Assembly: GCA_013824115.1 (NCBI GenBank)
Contig: PNNG01000033.1
Coordinates: forward strand, 1 to 34,612
Source of the DNA: Sphingobacteriaceae bacterium
GTDB taxonomy: Bacteria > Bacteroidota > Bacteroidia > UBA7662
Length of the DNA: 34,612 nucleotides
Direction: 5' to 3'
Under the pieces are notes generated by a model, which saw only the letters and a list, made by a program, of their open reading frames with translations, had not been told where the DNA came from and made no database searches. Below, piece after piece: positions 1 through 6,623 of the stretch. How positions within the stretch are numbered: position 1 is the first letter of the stretch; the number at the start of each line of letters is the position of its first letter. The translations under genes were made by a program, and so were the position numbers.

Positions 1-194
1 GGAATTTTCGGGACATCACCAGCCGAAGGCGTCCCCAGTCCCGAATTTTCGGGACATCCCCAGCCGCAGGCGTTCACAGCCGAAGGCATCACCAGCCGCA
101 GGCATCACCAGTCCCGAATTTTCGGGACATCCCCAGCCGCAGGCGTTCACAGCCGAAGGCATCCCCGGCCGCAGGCATCCCCAGCGCGAAGCGC
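1..194. repeat. Array of micro-palindromic repeats at the left edge
   Basis: No gene is visible. The stretch is built from short hairpin-like words: an 18-base near-palindrome (GTCCCGAA-TT-TTCGGGAC) at 38-55 and 111-128, with a third, left-truncated copy at 3-14, separated by runs of 9-base mini-stems GCCGAAGGC or GCCGCAGGC embedded in units of about 15-17 bases that also contain CATCACCA or CATCCCCA. The two full near-palindromes lie 73 bases apart. It sits directly after the stop of the minus-strand gene ending at 195, so it could act as a transcript 3' end, but no T-run is present. It looks like a family of interspersed intergenic repeats of this genome. The extent to the left is unknown. 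Confidence 0.8.
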
Positions 195-674
195 CTACTT
201 ACAATCCTGCGTACTCTGTAACAAATCTAAAGTCAACCGCACCCCCTGCGTTTTAGGAATGGCCACCACCTGCAACGGATAAGTAACCACCTGGGGCACA
301 TAGCAGTTGGTACCCGGTACAAACAGACGGCTTTTGATGATGAGTTCTTTGCGACTGCGGGTAACCTTGAGCACATGGAGCTTGTGGCCCGAAGTAGGTC
401 GGTTGCCCCCATATACCAACAAAAGGCTTTGTTCGGCCAAAAATTCGGCGAGGTCGATGCTGCCCGGATTGGCGGTTAGTTTCAAATCCGTTAGCACCTT
501 TTCCAATTCGGCCGGGGTATTGATGAGGAAAGCATTGGGCTTGCTCTCGTTGAAAGCCGATTGGTAACGCACCTGAATATTTTCAAAAGGCACCACCTGC
601 TGACGCTGGGCTTGGGCCTGATGAACAATCATCAAAAAAAGCAACGAAAAAATTGCCGAGTAGCTGTGTTTCAA
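195..674 (-). CDS. Secreted PrcB-like C-terminal domain protein (paralogue 1)
   Basis: A 159-residue protein with a typical signal peptide (basic start, hydrophobic stretch to about residue 19, then AQA-Q). The mature part resembles the PrcB C-terminal domain family, named from protease-complex subunit PrcB: an LLVYGG strand near residue 87-92, then PTSGHKL, then PGTNCYVPQVVTYPLQVVAIPK near the C-terminus, with two cysteines (in PGTNC and in the last residues). The start codon is TTG at 674; no in-frame ATG precedes the signal peptide, so I keep TTG. It lies 69 bases after its paralogue, probably in one transcript. The function is unknown; a secreted or periplasmic protein that binds other proteins is an inference from the family name. 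Confidence 0.8.
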   Translation of the reverse strand: MKHSYSAIFSLLFLMIVHQAQAQRQQVVPFENIQVRYQSAFNESKPNAFLINTPAELEKVLTDLKLTANPGSIDLAEFLAEQSLLLVYGGNRPTSGHKLHVLKVTRSRKELIIKSRLFVPGTNCYVPQVVTYPLQVVAIPKTQGVRLTLDLLQSTQDCK

Positions 675-743
675 GCAGTTTAGCGTTTAGTTGGCCGAAT
701 GTAGGTAGCTTTTGGTTAAAAACCTGATAACAGCAAACAAAAA

Positions 744-1217
744 CTAACGGCAGCTTTTAGAAACTTTTTGCAATTCGAGCGAATAACGCAACTTTTTATC
801 TTTCCCCACCGCCAATAATTGCATCGGATAGGTAATCATATCTCCCATCAAACAGCCTTCGCCAGGCGTGTACAAAGTAGCGGCAATTTGTACCTTTTTG
901 CCCTTGCGCAGCAGTTTTTGTGTATCGAGCTTGTAACCCGTGGTGCGCTGCCAACCTCCATACACCAACAAAAGCGTATTGGATTGAAAATAAGGCGTTA
1001 AGTCTATTTCATTCTGGAAAAACTGCAATTGCAAGCGGGCAGACAAACTGTCGAATTCGGCCTGGGAGTTGATTACAAATACCGTATCGCCCAACTCGTT
1101 GTACATGGGCATAAAATCAGCCGGCAATAACTCAAAAACCATTTCACGGGGTTTTTGACTTTTGCACGATGACAATAAAACGGCCATCAGCAAGGCAAGA
1201 AAGGAAATGTGTTTCAT
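744..1217 (-). CDS. PrcB-like lipoprotein (paralogue 2)
   Basis: A 157-residue protein whose signal ends in a lipobox (LLSSC, Cys18), so it is probably a lipidated envelope protein. The body aligns by eye with the next gene downstream: LLVYGG (near 106-111), RTTGYKL, then PGEGCLMGDMITYPMQLLAV, and a C-terminal KSCR that matches QDCK. It therefore belongs to the same PrcB-like family and the two arose by tandem duplication; one copy carries a lipobox and the other a cleavable signal. The start is ATG at 1217 with no Shine-Dalgarno sequence. Its neighbours on the same strand are a small membrane protein upstream and the paralogue downstream. No specific function can be assigned. Confidence 0.82.
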   Translation of the reverse strand: MKHISFLALLMAVLLSSCKSQKPREMVFELLPADFMPMYNELGDTVFVINSQAEFDSLSARLQLQFFQNEIDLTPYFQSNTLLLVYGGWQRTTGYKLDTQKLLRKGKKVQIAATLYTPGEGCLMGDMITYPMQLLAVGKDKKLRYSLELQKVSKSCR

Positions 1218-1283
1218 GCACCGAATTTAGAGAATTAATCGGAGATGCCACAAGCTGCTTTTCATGGCGCGCTGCAAGCCCAT

Positions 1284-1634
1284 TTACCCTCGCTCGCCCA
1301 AAAGCACTTTTGGCAAATCACCACGGCATTGCCAAAGCAAATAAATAAGATAGGGCGCAAAAGCCACAATGCCCAACACAGCAACAACGGGAGCTAACAA
1401 CCAGCCAATCGCGCTGAATTGATGACGCCATAACACCCAAAGCCCCGACAACAGCAAGTAACAGCCAAAATCGAGGTTAAATTGTCCCGACCAACCCAAG
1501 GCCTTGACATTGCCCAAAAAATAGCTCAACAAATCAATCCCCTCGTTCGAAACCGCCACGAAAGTGTAAACGAGTACGGCAAGGGTTTGAATGGATAAAA
1601 GAAAAATCAATGGTTTGTTCTGCATTTGTTGCAT
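1284..1634 (-). CDS. Small integral membrane protein, DUF2834-like
   Basis: A 116-residue protein with three clear hydrophobic segments, at about residues 9-28, 56-70 and 76-100. The layout (first segment, a short soluble loop ending near NLDFGCYLLLSGLWVLWRHQ, then a segment ending in PYLIYLLWQ) recalls DUF2834-type small membrane proteins, but that assignment is by memory of the pattern only. Two start codons (residues 1 and 4) are possible. It lies 65 bases after the TetR gene and 66 bases before the first PrcB-like gene, all on the minus strand, so it may be a target of the TetR regulator. The function is unknown. Confidence 0.72.
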   Translation of the reverse strand: MQQMQNKPLIFLLSIQTLAVLVYTFVAVSNEGIDLLSYFLGNVKALGWSGQFNLDFGCYLLLSGLWVLWRHQFSAIGWLLAPVVAVLGIVAFAPYLIYLLWQCRGDLPKVLLGERG

Positions 1635-1699
1635 GGCTTTGAATGAATAGGCACAAAACTAGCTGTACCTGGCTGCCCCTTTTAGACGGCAGCGTACAA

Positions 1700-2257
1700 T
1701 CAGCGACCGTGCAAAATCAAAAGCTGCTGTTTCACTGTGGCAAAGTGCGCGCGCAGCCAGGCCGCATCCAAGCGCTCGGGCTGTAATTGCAGGTAAAAAT
1801 GCTCCAATGCCAGCGAAAACACACTTTCGAGCTGCTGGGCATTCCACCTCAAGCCCAGTTCGCGGCTCCAAATGCCAATAAAATCATTTCCCACCAAAGC
1901 ATCGGCCTTCAGCAAGGTGGGTTCAAAACCGGGCTGATCGCGGTGAACACGCAATTGCCTGCTGAAAAACAAATCGACACGGTGCTCCAACAGTATGTTC
2001 ACCAAATCGGGGTCAATGTGCTGCGCCGCCCGTTCCTTGGCCGCAATCACAGCAGCTCGCTCTATATGCATGGCCAATAACTGCTCCTGAAAACCCTCCA
2101 AATCGGCAAAATGGTGGTAAAACGACGATTTGCTGATGCCTACGCGTGCAGCCATGGGCTCTATCTTCAGGGCCGTGGGACCCTGCAGGGCAAACAGCTC
2201 GTAACCACATTGCAGCCAATGACGCTGTGCGGCGCTTGTAGACATGCTTACCGACAT
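1700..2257 (-). CDS. TetR/AcrR family transcriptional regulator
   Basis: A protein of about 185 residues with an N-terminal TetR helix-turn-helix: helices at about residues 12-25 and 31-52, with the recognition-helix signature GISKSSFYHHFADLEGF. The C-terminal all-helical part would be the ligand-binding and dimerisation domain, which is not conserved between members. The frame is open further upstream, but that extension overlaps the amylase gene and has no TetR character. I therefore start at the ATG at 2257, 10 bases after the amylase stop; a second ATG at 2245 is also possible. It is probably co-transcribed with the amylase upstream and perhaps with the membrane protein downstream. TetR proteins usually repress their own operon and a transporter or enzyme; the ligand is unknown. 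Confidence 0.88.
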   Translation of the reverse strand: MSVSMSTSAAQRHWLQCGYELFALQGPTALKIEPMAARVGISKSSFYHHFADLEGFQEQLLAMHIERAAVIAAKERAAQHIDPDLVNILLEHRVDLFFSRQLRVHRDQPGFEPTLLKADALVGNDFIGIWSRELGLRWNAQQLESVFSLALEHFYLQLQPERLDAAWLRAHFATVKQQLLILHGR

Positions 2258-2267
2258 ACCACCTTGT

Positions 2268-3629
2268 TTATAGCCGCTTCCACACGCTGATGCCGTAAGG
2301 CCCCAACTGGCTGGGGCGCTCCGATTCACCGTACAATTTGCGCCAGCCCGAGGCGGCTTGCCATTCGGCAGGAAGCGCCAAACTGTCGGCCTGATTGCGG
2401 GTATTGACCACCACCAAAAGCGTATCGGTGGCTGTGGTGCGCAAATAGGCCGAAACCGGCCCTTGAGATGCGGGAAGTACATCGCCCTGCACAAAAAGGG
2501 GCTCCGATTTTCGCATTTGCATCCAGCTTTCGTAGCGTTCGCGGTAGGTGGGTTTAGTGCTCCAATTCAAAGGCGCTCGGGTGAAAAAGGGAATTTTCAC
2601 AGGCCAGCCAATTTCTTGTCCACTGTAAATAAGCACCACCCTGCTCATGGCTGTGGTGAGGGCAAAAGCGGCAAAAGCAGCGTCATCATTGCCAAAAAGC
2701 GCTGCCGGGGTATTGTCCCAGGCATATTCATCGTGGTTGGTGGTAAAACGCAGGCGGTGCTTTCCCGCAGGGGTATTGTTGTATTCAAGCAAATGGGCAT
2801 TCCACAAGGAACTGCTGCCCAGGCCGGTTTGGAAGGTGGTTTTAAGCCGACTGTAGTAGTCCCAGCTGAAATTGAGGTCGAAACCCGCCGCATAGTGGTT
2901 GGTACGAGCGCCTTCGGCCAGCATCAGCAGGCGTTTGTTGCCGCTGCCCAAACGCAGGCTGTCGATGGCTTGTTTCCAGAAATCGAAAGGCACCATATCG
3001 GCGGCATCGCAGCGGAAGCCATCCACCCCCACGGATTCGGTCCAAAAGCGCATTTCGCCAATCATGGCCAGGCGCATGCTGTCGTTGTTAAAATTGAGAT
3101 CGGCCACATCCAACCAATTGGTGCCCGGCGGATGCAGGATGGTGCCATTGCCATCTCGGGTATACCATGTGGGATGGTTGGTGATCCAGGCATGGTCCCA
3201 GGCGGTGTGGTTGGCCACCCAATCGAGCATGATGCCCATGCCGCGGAGATGGGCTTCGCGCACCAGCTGCTGCATATCGGCCAGACTGCCGTATTCGCTG
3301 CCCACGCCTCGGTAATCGCGCACGGCATAAGGCGAACCCAGTCCGCCCACCGAGCGCTCCACCCCCACCGGATGAATGGGCATGAGCCAAATCACATTCA
3401 CGCCCATGCGTTTGATGTCATCGAGCCGGGCAATGACACCCGCCAAATTGCCCGCTTGTGAAAAGGCACGGAGGTTCACTTCGTACATCACCACCTCGTT
3501 GGTGGCTGGCATCACAAAAGGAGTGGGCGGCGCCGGTTCATCGGGCACCAACGGACCTCCGGTTTCTTTTTTACAACCTACCGTTGCCAAGAACAAGAGT
3601 CCGCTAAATACAAGCAGGGATAAACGCAT
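2268..3629 (-). CDS. GH13 alpha-amylase family lipoprotein
   Basis: A 453-residue glycoside hydrolase of family 13. The signal ends in a lipobox (ATVGC, Cys19), so it is probably anchored in the envelope. All four GH13 landmarks are present: region I DWVANH at 136-141, the nucleophile Asp208 in GFRCDAAD, the acid/base Glu239 in LMLAEGA, and NHD at 298-300. The (beta/alpha)8 barrel spans about 45-380 and is followed by a short C-terminal beta domain. The expected reaction is retaining hydrolysis of alpha-1,4-glucans, with substrate range (starch, maltodextrin, cyclodextrin) not predictable from the sequence. There is no SusC/SusD pair nearby, unlike a classical starch-utilisation locus. The TetR gene follows after 10 bases. 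Confidence 0.93.
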   Translation of the reverse strand: MRLSLLVFSGLLFLATVGCKKETGGPLVPDEPAPPTPFVMPATNEVVMYEVNLRAFSQAGNLAGVIARLDDIKRMGVNVIWLMPIHPVGVERSVGGLGSPYAVRDYRGVGSEYGSLADMQQLVREAHLRGMGIMLDWVANHTAWDHAWITNHPTWYTRDGNGTILHPPGTNWLDVADLNFNNDSMRLAMIGEMRFWTESVGVDGFRCDAADMVPFDFWKQAIDSLRLGSGNKRLLMLAEGARTNHYAAGFDLNFSWDYYSRLKTTFQTGLGSSSLWNAHLLEYNNTPAGKHRLRFTTNHDEYAWDNTPAALFGNDDAAFAAFALTTAMSRVVLIYSGQEIGWPVKIPFFTRAPLNWSTKPTYRERYESWMQMRKSEPLFVQGDVLPASQGPVSAYLRTTATDTLLVVVNTRNQADSLALPAEWQAASGWRKLYGESERPSQLGPYGISVWKRL

Positions 3630-3719
3630 GCGGCAATTTACGTGATTTTGGGGAGGGAGGAAAGATTCTCTTGATTTGACCAGTATTCGGCCAAGCGTAG
3701 TCCGTCCGTTACTCTTATT

Positions 3720-4688
3720 TCAAGATATTCTCGTCTGAGGAACTACGTAAACCGTTTGACTTTTATCGCCCGTCTTCAGCAAACGCTGCGTTTCCACGGC
3801 TTCGCGCAAATCGCGACTGGCCGTCGCCGTTGAAAGCGATTTGTGGAACTGCATATAGTCTTTTCTCGAAAAACGAGTGATACCGCTAGCCAAAAACAAA
3901 TCGATGCGGTCGGTAGCCGACAAAGGCATTACTCTTTCTTGCAACAATTCGCCAAGAGCCGCATCCATCATGCGCAACATAAAAGCGATAAAGGGCGTAG
4001 AAGTGCCATTTTTATCGCTTTGGGCCAATGCCTCATAATAGGCCTGTTGCTTTTTCCCTATCCAGCTCTCTACAGGCAAAAAGGCAAAAACCGGATGGTG
4101 TTGCATCAACATTACGGTCTGCCACAATCGGCCCATCCTGCCGTTGCCATCGGTGAATGGATGGATGAATTCCAGTTCGTAATGAAACACACAACTTCTG
4201 ATCAAGGGTATTTCTTGGCCCTTTTTGGCATATACAAACAAATCGCGCATCAAAGCCCGCACCTGGCTAGCAGGAAGAGCCAAATGAGCTACTTGACCAT
4301 TTTTAACAATGCCCACCGACGAAGTGCGATAACTGCCTGCATGATCAACCAAGCCTTGCATCAACAACCGATGGGCAGATAAAAATGAACGTTCTGAAAA
4401 TGGTTTCGAGTCCGACAAGCGCTCGTAAACCGCCAAGGCATTTTTAACCTCTTGAATGTCTTTAGCCGGACCCAACACCCTTTTGTTATATACAATATCG
4501 GTCACCTGTTCAATGCTGAGCGTATTGCCTTCGATGGCCAAGGAGGCTTGAATGGTTTTGATGCGATTCCTTCTTCGCAAGCTGGGCGGCTGTTTGGGCA
4601 AAACCACGGCTTGAACAGCTCCCAATTTTTGCGAAACCTCGCTCACCAGCATTAATATTTCAGCATTGAGTTCGTAGGGCGGCTGCAT
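3720..4688 (-). CDS. Fic family protein (probable AMP-transferase) with N-terminal inhibitory helix
   Basis: A 322-residue Fic/DOC protein. The catalytic motif HPFTDGNGRMGR is complete at 176-187, including the catalytic His176, the phosphate-binding GNGR and the second Arg, so AMPylation of a target protein is the expected activity. The inhibitory motif (S/T)xxxE(G/N) is present as SLAIEG (Ser49, Glu53, Gly54) ahead of the Fic core, which makes this a class II, self-inhibited enzyme rather than one with a separate antitoxin. A C-terminal stretch from about 250 looks like a winged-helix domain (TDRIDLFLASGITRFSRKDYMQFHKSLSTATASRDLREAV). This is the usual Bacteroidota layout. A direct repeat at its start codon suggests self-repression. 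The target protein is unknown. Confidence 0.92.
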   Translation of the reverse strand: MQPPYELNAEILMLVSEVSQKLGAVQAVVLPKQPPSLRRRNRIKTIQASLAIEGNTLSIEQVTDIVYNKRVLGPAKDIQEVKNALAVYERLSDSKPFSERSFLSAHRLLMQGLVDHAGSYRTSSVGIVKNGQVAHLALPASQVRALMRDLFVYAKKGQEIPLIRSCVFHYELEFIHPFTDGNGRMGRLWQTVMLMQHHPVFAFLPVESWIGKKQQAYYEALAQSDKNGTSTPFIAFMLRMMDAALGELLQERVMPLSATDRIDLFLASGITRFSRKDYMQFHKSLSTATASRDLREAVETQRLLKTGDKSQTVYVVPQTRIS

Positions 4689-4689
4689 C

Positions 4690-4713
4690 TGATAGTATCA
4701 TATGATAGTATCA
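4690..4713. promoter_or_regulatory. Tandem operator-like repeat abutting the fic start
   Basis: Two identical 11-base copies of TGATAGTATCA occupy 4690-4700 and 4703-4713, separated by TA (13-base period). Each copy contains an odd palindrome, GATA-G-TATC. The pair begins one base upstream of the fic start codon (4688), so a bound protein would block ribosome access as well as the promoter. The likely ligand is the winged-helix tail of the Fic protein itself, which is an inference from position. Confidence 0.6.
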
Positions 4714-4816
4714 AAAGTAGTGAAAAATCAGGCAACTCGCACCTCGCTTGCCAAAGCTTCCTCCGCGCCAAAATGCCAGATGCTGCAAATCTGGATTCAG
4801 CCAGCGCCTGGTGGCA

Positions 4817-6118
4817 CTACCGTTTCCCCGTATAAAAACGAATGGTATACGGCGCCAAACGGTTGTAGCCATCGGCCTTAGCGAAGTTCGATATCACCAG
4901 GCCGTACGTGGTTTCCGGCTGCAGCGGTCCCAACTCAATACGCAAACTCCTTCCGTCGGCCGACCAACTTCCCCAACTTTTGATGGGCAAGGGCACCACT
5001 CCGGCAGTGGTATCGTAATCGGCACTCCGACAACAACTGCTCATGGGTTCCGAAAATTCAATGACAAGGTGCGTTTGTTTGGGCGAAACGGCCCTACTCC
5101 CATTGGCAAAGGGCTGCAAGCCTTTGATGCTAGGACGCATGGTCTCGTAGCGCTCTCCAATTTGGGCCCAAGTTTCGGGCAAAAAGCCGCTTCCATCCAA
5201 AAAAGCCGCAAATGCAGCCTCATCGGCATAGTTCAAATCAATCAATTGGCGGATGGCCTGCTCCTTATCGGCAGCTGCCTCGTAAAAGCGCTCACAAATG
5301 GCGTAGCCAATGTAGTAGCCAAGGTCGTTTTGGGCAAGGCGGTTGCGGTTTTGTCCCGACAACCAATTGCCCGTGGCATCGTCTCTCACCACCTCTTCCA
5401 TAAATACCTTCAACACTTCAGCGGCATGGGTCTTGCCAAAAACCACGGGTGGCGAAAGGGGTGTGCCCGCCAGTTGGGTCGATACAAATTCAGCCACACC
5501 TTCGCCCACACAACGGTGCATGATCGAATACTGCTCCCAACCCGCCTCTTGCTGTACGTGCACAAACTCGTGCAAGGCAATAAGGGGAATGTTAAAAGGC
5601 ATATAATTCCGCAGCCCATCCTGGTTGCGTGCTGGCAATTCATCGATTACCGCTCCGGGTTTGGCCATGAGTATTTCGGCACCCAGTAGCAACTTATCGG
5701 GCTGGTAGGTACCGGCCGTACGAAAGCCGCCGATGGCAAAGTAAATGGGCACCTTTCGCATTTGGGGATAGGCAAGCTGCAAGCGGCCTACGTACTCCTC
5801 CAGCAGCACAACGTCGCGGGTAAGCGCAGCGGTGTGCGGCCGAATCGACTCCCAATAACGTCGGTATTGGTGCACGTTGGCAGCCAATTCGGCGGTGGTA
5901 TAGTCTCGCACTTCCATGAGGGCTTTCAAACCTGCACTGCCGCGATCTACGTACAGTCGTTGCATGAGGTCGATGCGCTCGAGGCTGTCGGTACTGGCCA
6001 ATACCCGGTCGTGGGCTTCCCAATAATGCGCAATGTCGGAAGTAAAGATTTGTACGCTTTGTGCCTTGACCGAAAAGGCGACAAGTGCGAGCAAGCAGAG
6101 GGCAGAAAAATATTTCAC
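4817..6118 (-). CDS. Secreted HExxH metalloprotease-like protein with C-terminal Ig-like domain
   Basis: A 433-residue protein with a signal peptide (cleavage near residue 19, VKA-Q). The zinc site is visible as HEFVH at 183-187 followed by GEGVAEF (Glu206, Glu210), the pattern seen in DUF2268-type and gliding-motility GldB-related Bacteroidota proteins. From about residue 330 a beta-rich domain with FSEPMSS and SWSADGRSLRIELGPLQPETTY looks like a bacterial Ig-like (Big_5) domain. The start is GTG at 6118; no ATG lies in frame before the signal peptide. Proteolysis of an extracellular or periplasmic substrate is expected from the motif but unproven. It has no obvious operon partner: the Fic gene is 128 bases downstream and the VOC gene ends 22 bases upstream. 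Confidence 0.82.
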   Translation of the reverse strand: MKYFSALCLLALVAFSVKAQSVQIFTSDIAHYWEAHDRVLASTDSLERIDLMQRLYVDRGSAGLKALMEVRDYTTAELAANVHQYRRYWESIRPHTAALTRDVVLLEEYVGRLQLAYPQMRKVPIYFAIGGFRTAGTYQPDKLLLGAEILMAKPGAVIDELPARNQDGLRNYMPFNIPLIALHEFVHVQQEAGWEQYSIMHRCVGEGVAEFVSTQLAGTPLSPPVVFGKTHAAEVLKVFMEEVVRDDATGNWLSGQNRNRLAQNDLGYYIGYAICERFYEAAADKEQAIRQLIDLNYADEAAFAAFLDGSGFLPETWAQIGERYETMRPSIKGLQPFANGSRAVSPKQTHLVIEFSEPMSSCCRSADYDTTAGVVPLPIKSWGSWSADGRSLRIELGPLQPETTYGLVISNFAKADGYNRLAPYTIRFYTGKR

Positions 6119-6140
6119 GGGTGAAATGATGGTTTAAAAG

Positions 6141-6539
6141 TTAGAATCCGGCCGGATCCATGTAAAACAACTCCCAGGTATGCCCGTCGAAATCTTCGAG
6201 GCTGCGTTGGTACATGAAGCCGTAATCGCGCAGTTCATGGGGTTCTTTACCGCCGGTGGCCAATCCACTGGCCATGGCTGCATCTACCGCAGCTTTGTCC
6301 TCGAAACTGAGCGAAATAAGGGCTGCCACGGCATTTTGGGTATCGGCAATGGGTTTGGTGGCAAAGCCCATGAACTTTTCGTGGCTGAGCAGCATCACGT
6401 AAATGTGCTCGCTCCACACCATGCAATGGGCGGTATCGTCCGAAAATTGGGGGTTGATGGCAAAACCAAGCGACTGGTACAAAGCCACCGAGCGTTTCAA
6501 TTCGCGTACGGGTAGGTTGATAAACACTTGTTGGGGCAT
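6141..6539 (-). CDS. VOC (glyoxalase/bleomycin-resistance fold) family protein
   Basis: A 132-residue single-domain vicinal-oxygen-chelate protein. The start (QQVFINLPVRELKRSVALYQSLGF) is the typical first beta-alpha unit, and the end (GFMYQRSLEDFDGHTWELFYMDP) is the typical last strand with the conserved DxDGHxWE motif. The His and Glu of GHTWEL fit metal-ligand positions. Members of this subfamily are often labelled glyoxalase or extradiol dioxygenase without a tested substrate, so only the fold is claimed. It ends 22 bases before the GTG start of the metalloprotease on the same strand and may share its transcript. Confidence 0.88.
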   Translation of the reverse strand: MPQQVFINLPVRELKRSVALYQSLGFAINPQFSDDTAHCMVWSEHIYVMLLSHEKFMGFATKPIADTQNAVAALISLSFEDKAAVDAAMASGLATGGKEPHELRDYGFMYQRSLEDFDGHTWELFYMDPAGF

Positions 6540-6623
6540 GTTAGGACAATGAAATTAACCAAATGAACAGGTTCTCAAGGTAATCAACCTAAACAAATTT
6601 CAACTATCCTTTTAGAGGCCTAT

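Noticed and set aside
1..194. A CRISPR array at the left edge
   Set aside because: Units are 15-17 bases with no unique spacers of constant length and no cas gene nearby.
2258..2494. Upstream extension of the TetR frame
   Set aside because: It overlaps the amylase gene and its translation is not TetR-like; the ATG at 2257 is a better start.
2358..3461. Long plus-strand open frame of 367 codons
   Set aside because: It is the antisense shadow of the GH13 gene, whose catalytic residues are intact; its translation is His/Gly-rich and unlike any protein.
4690..4713. The fic repeat as one long inverted repeat
   Set aside because: The reverse complement does not match across the whole; it is a direct repeat of two short dyads.
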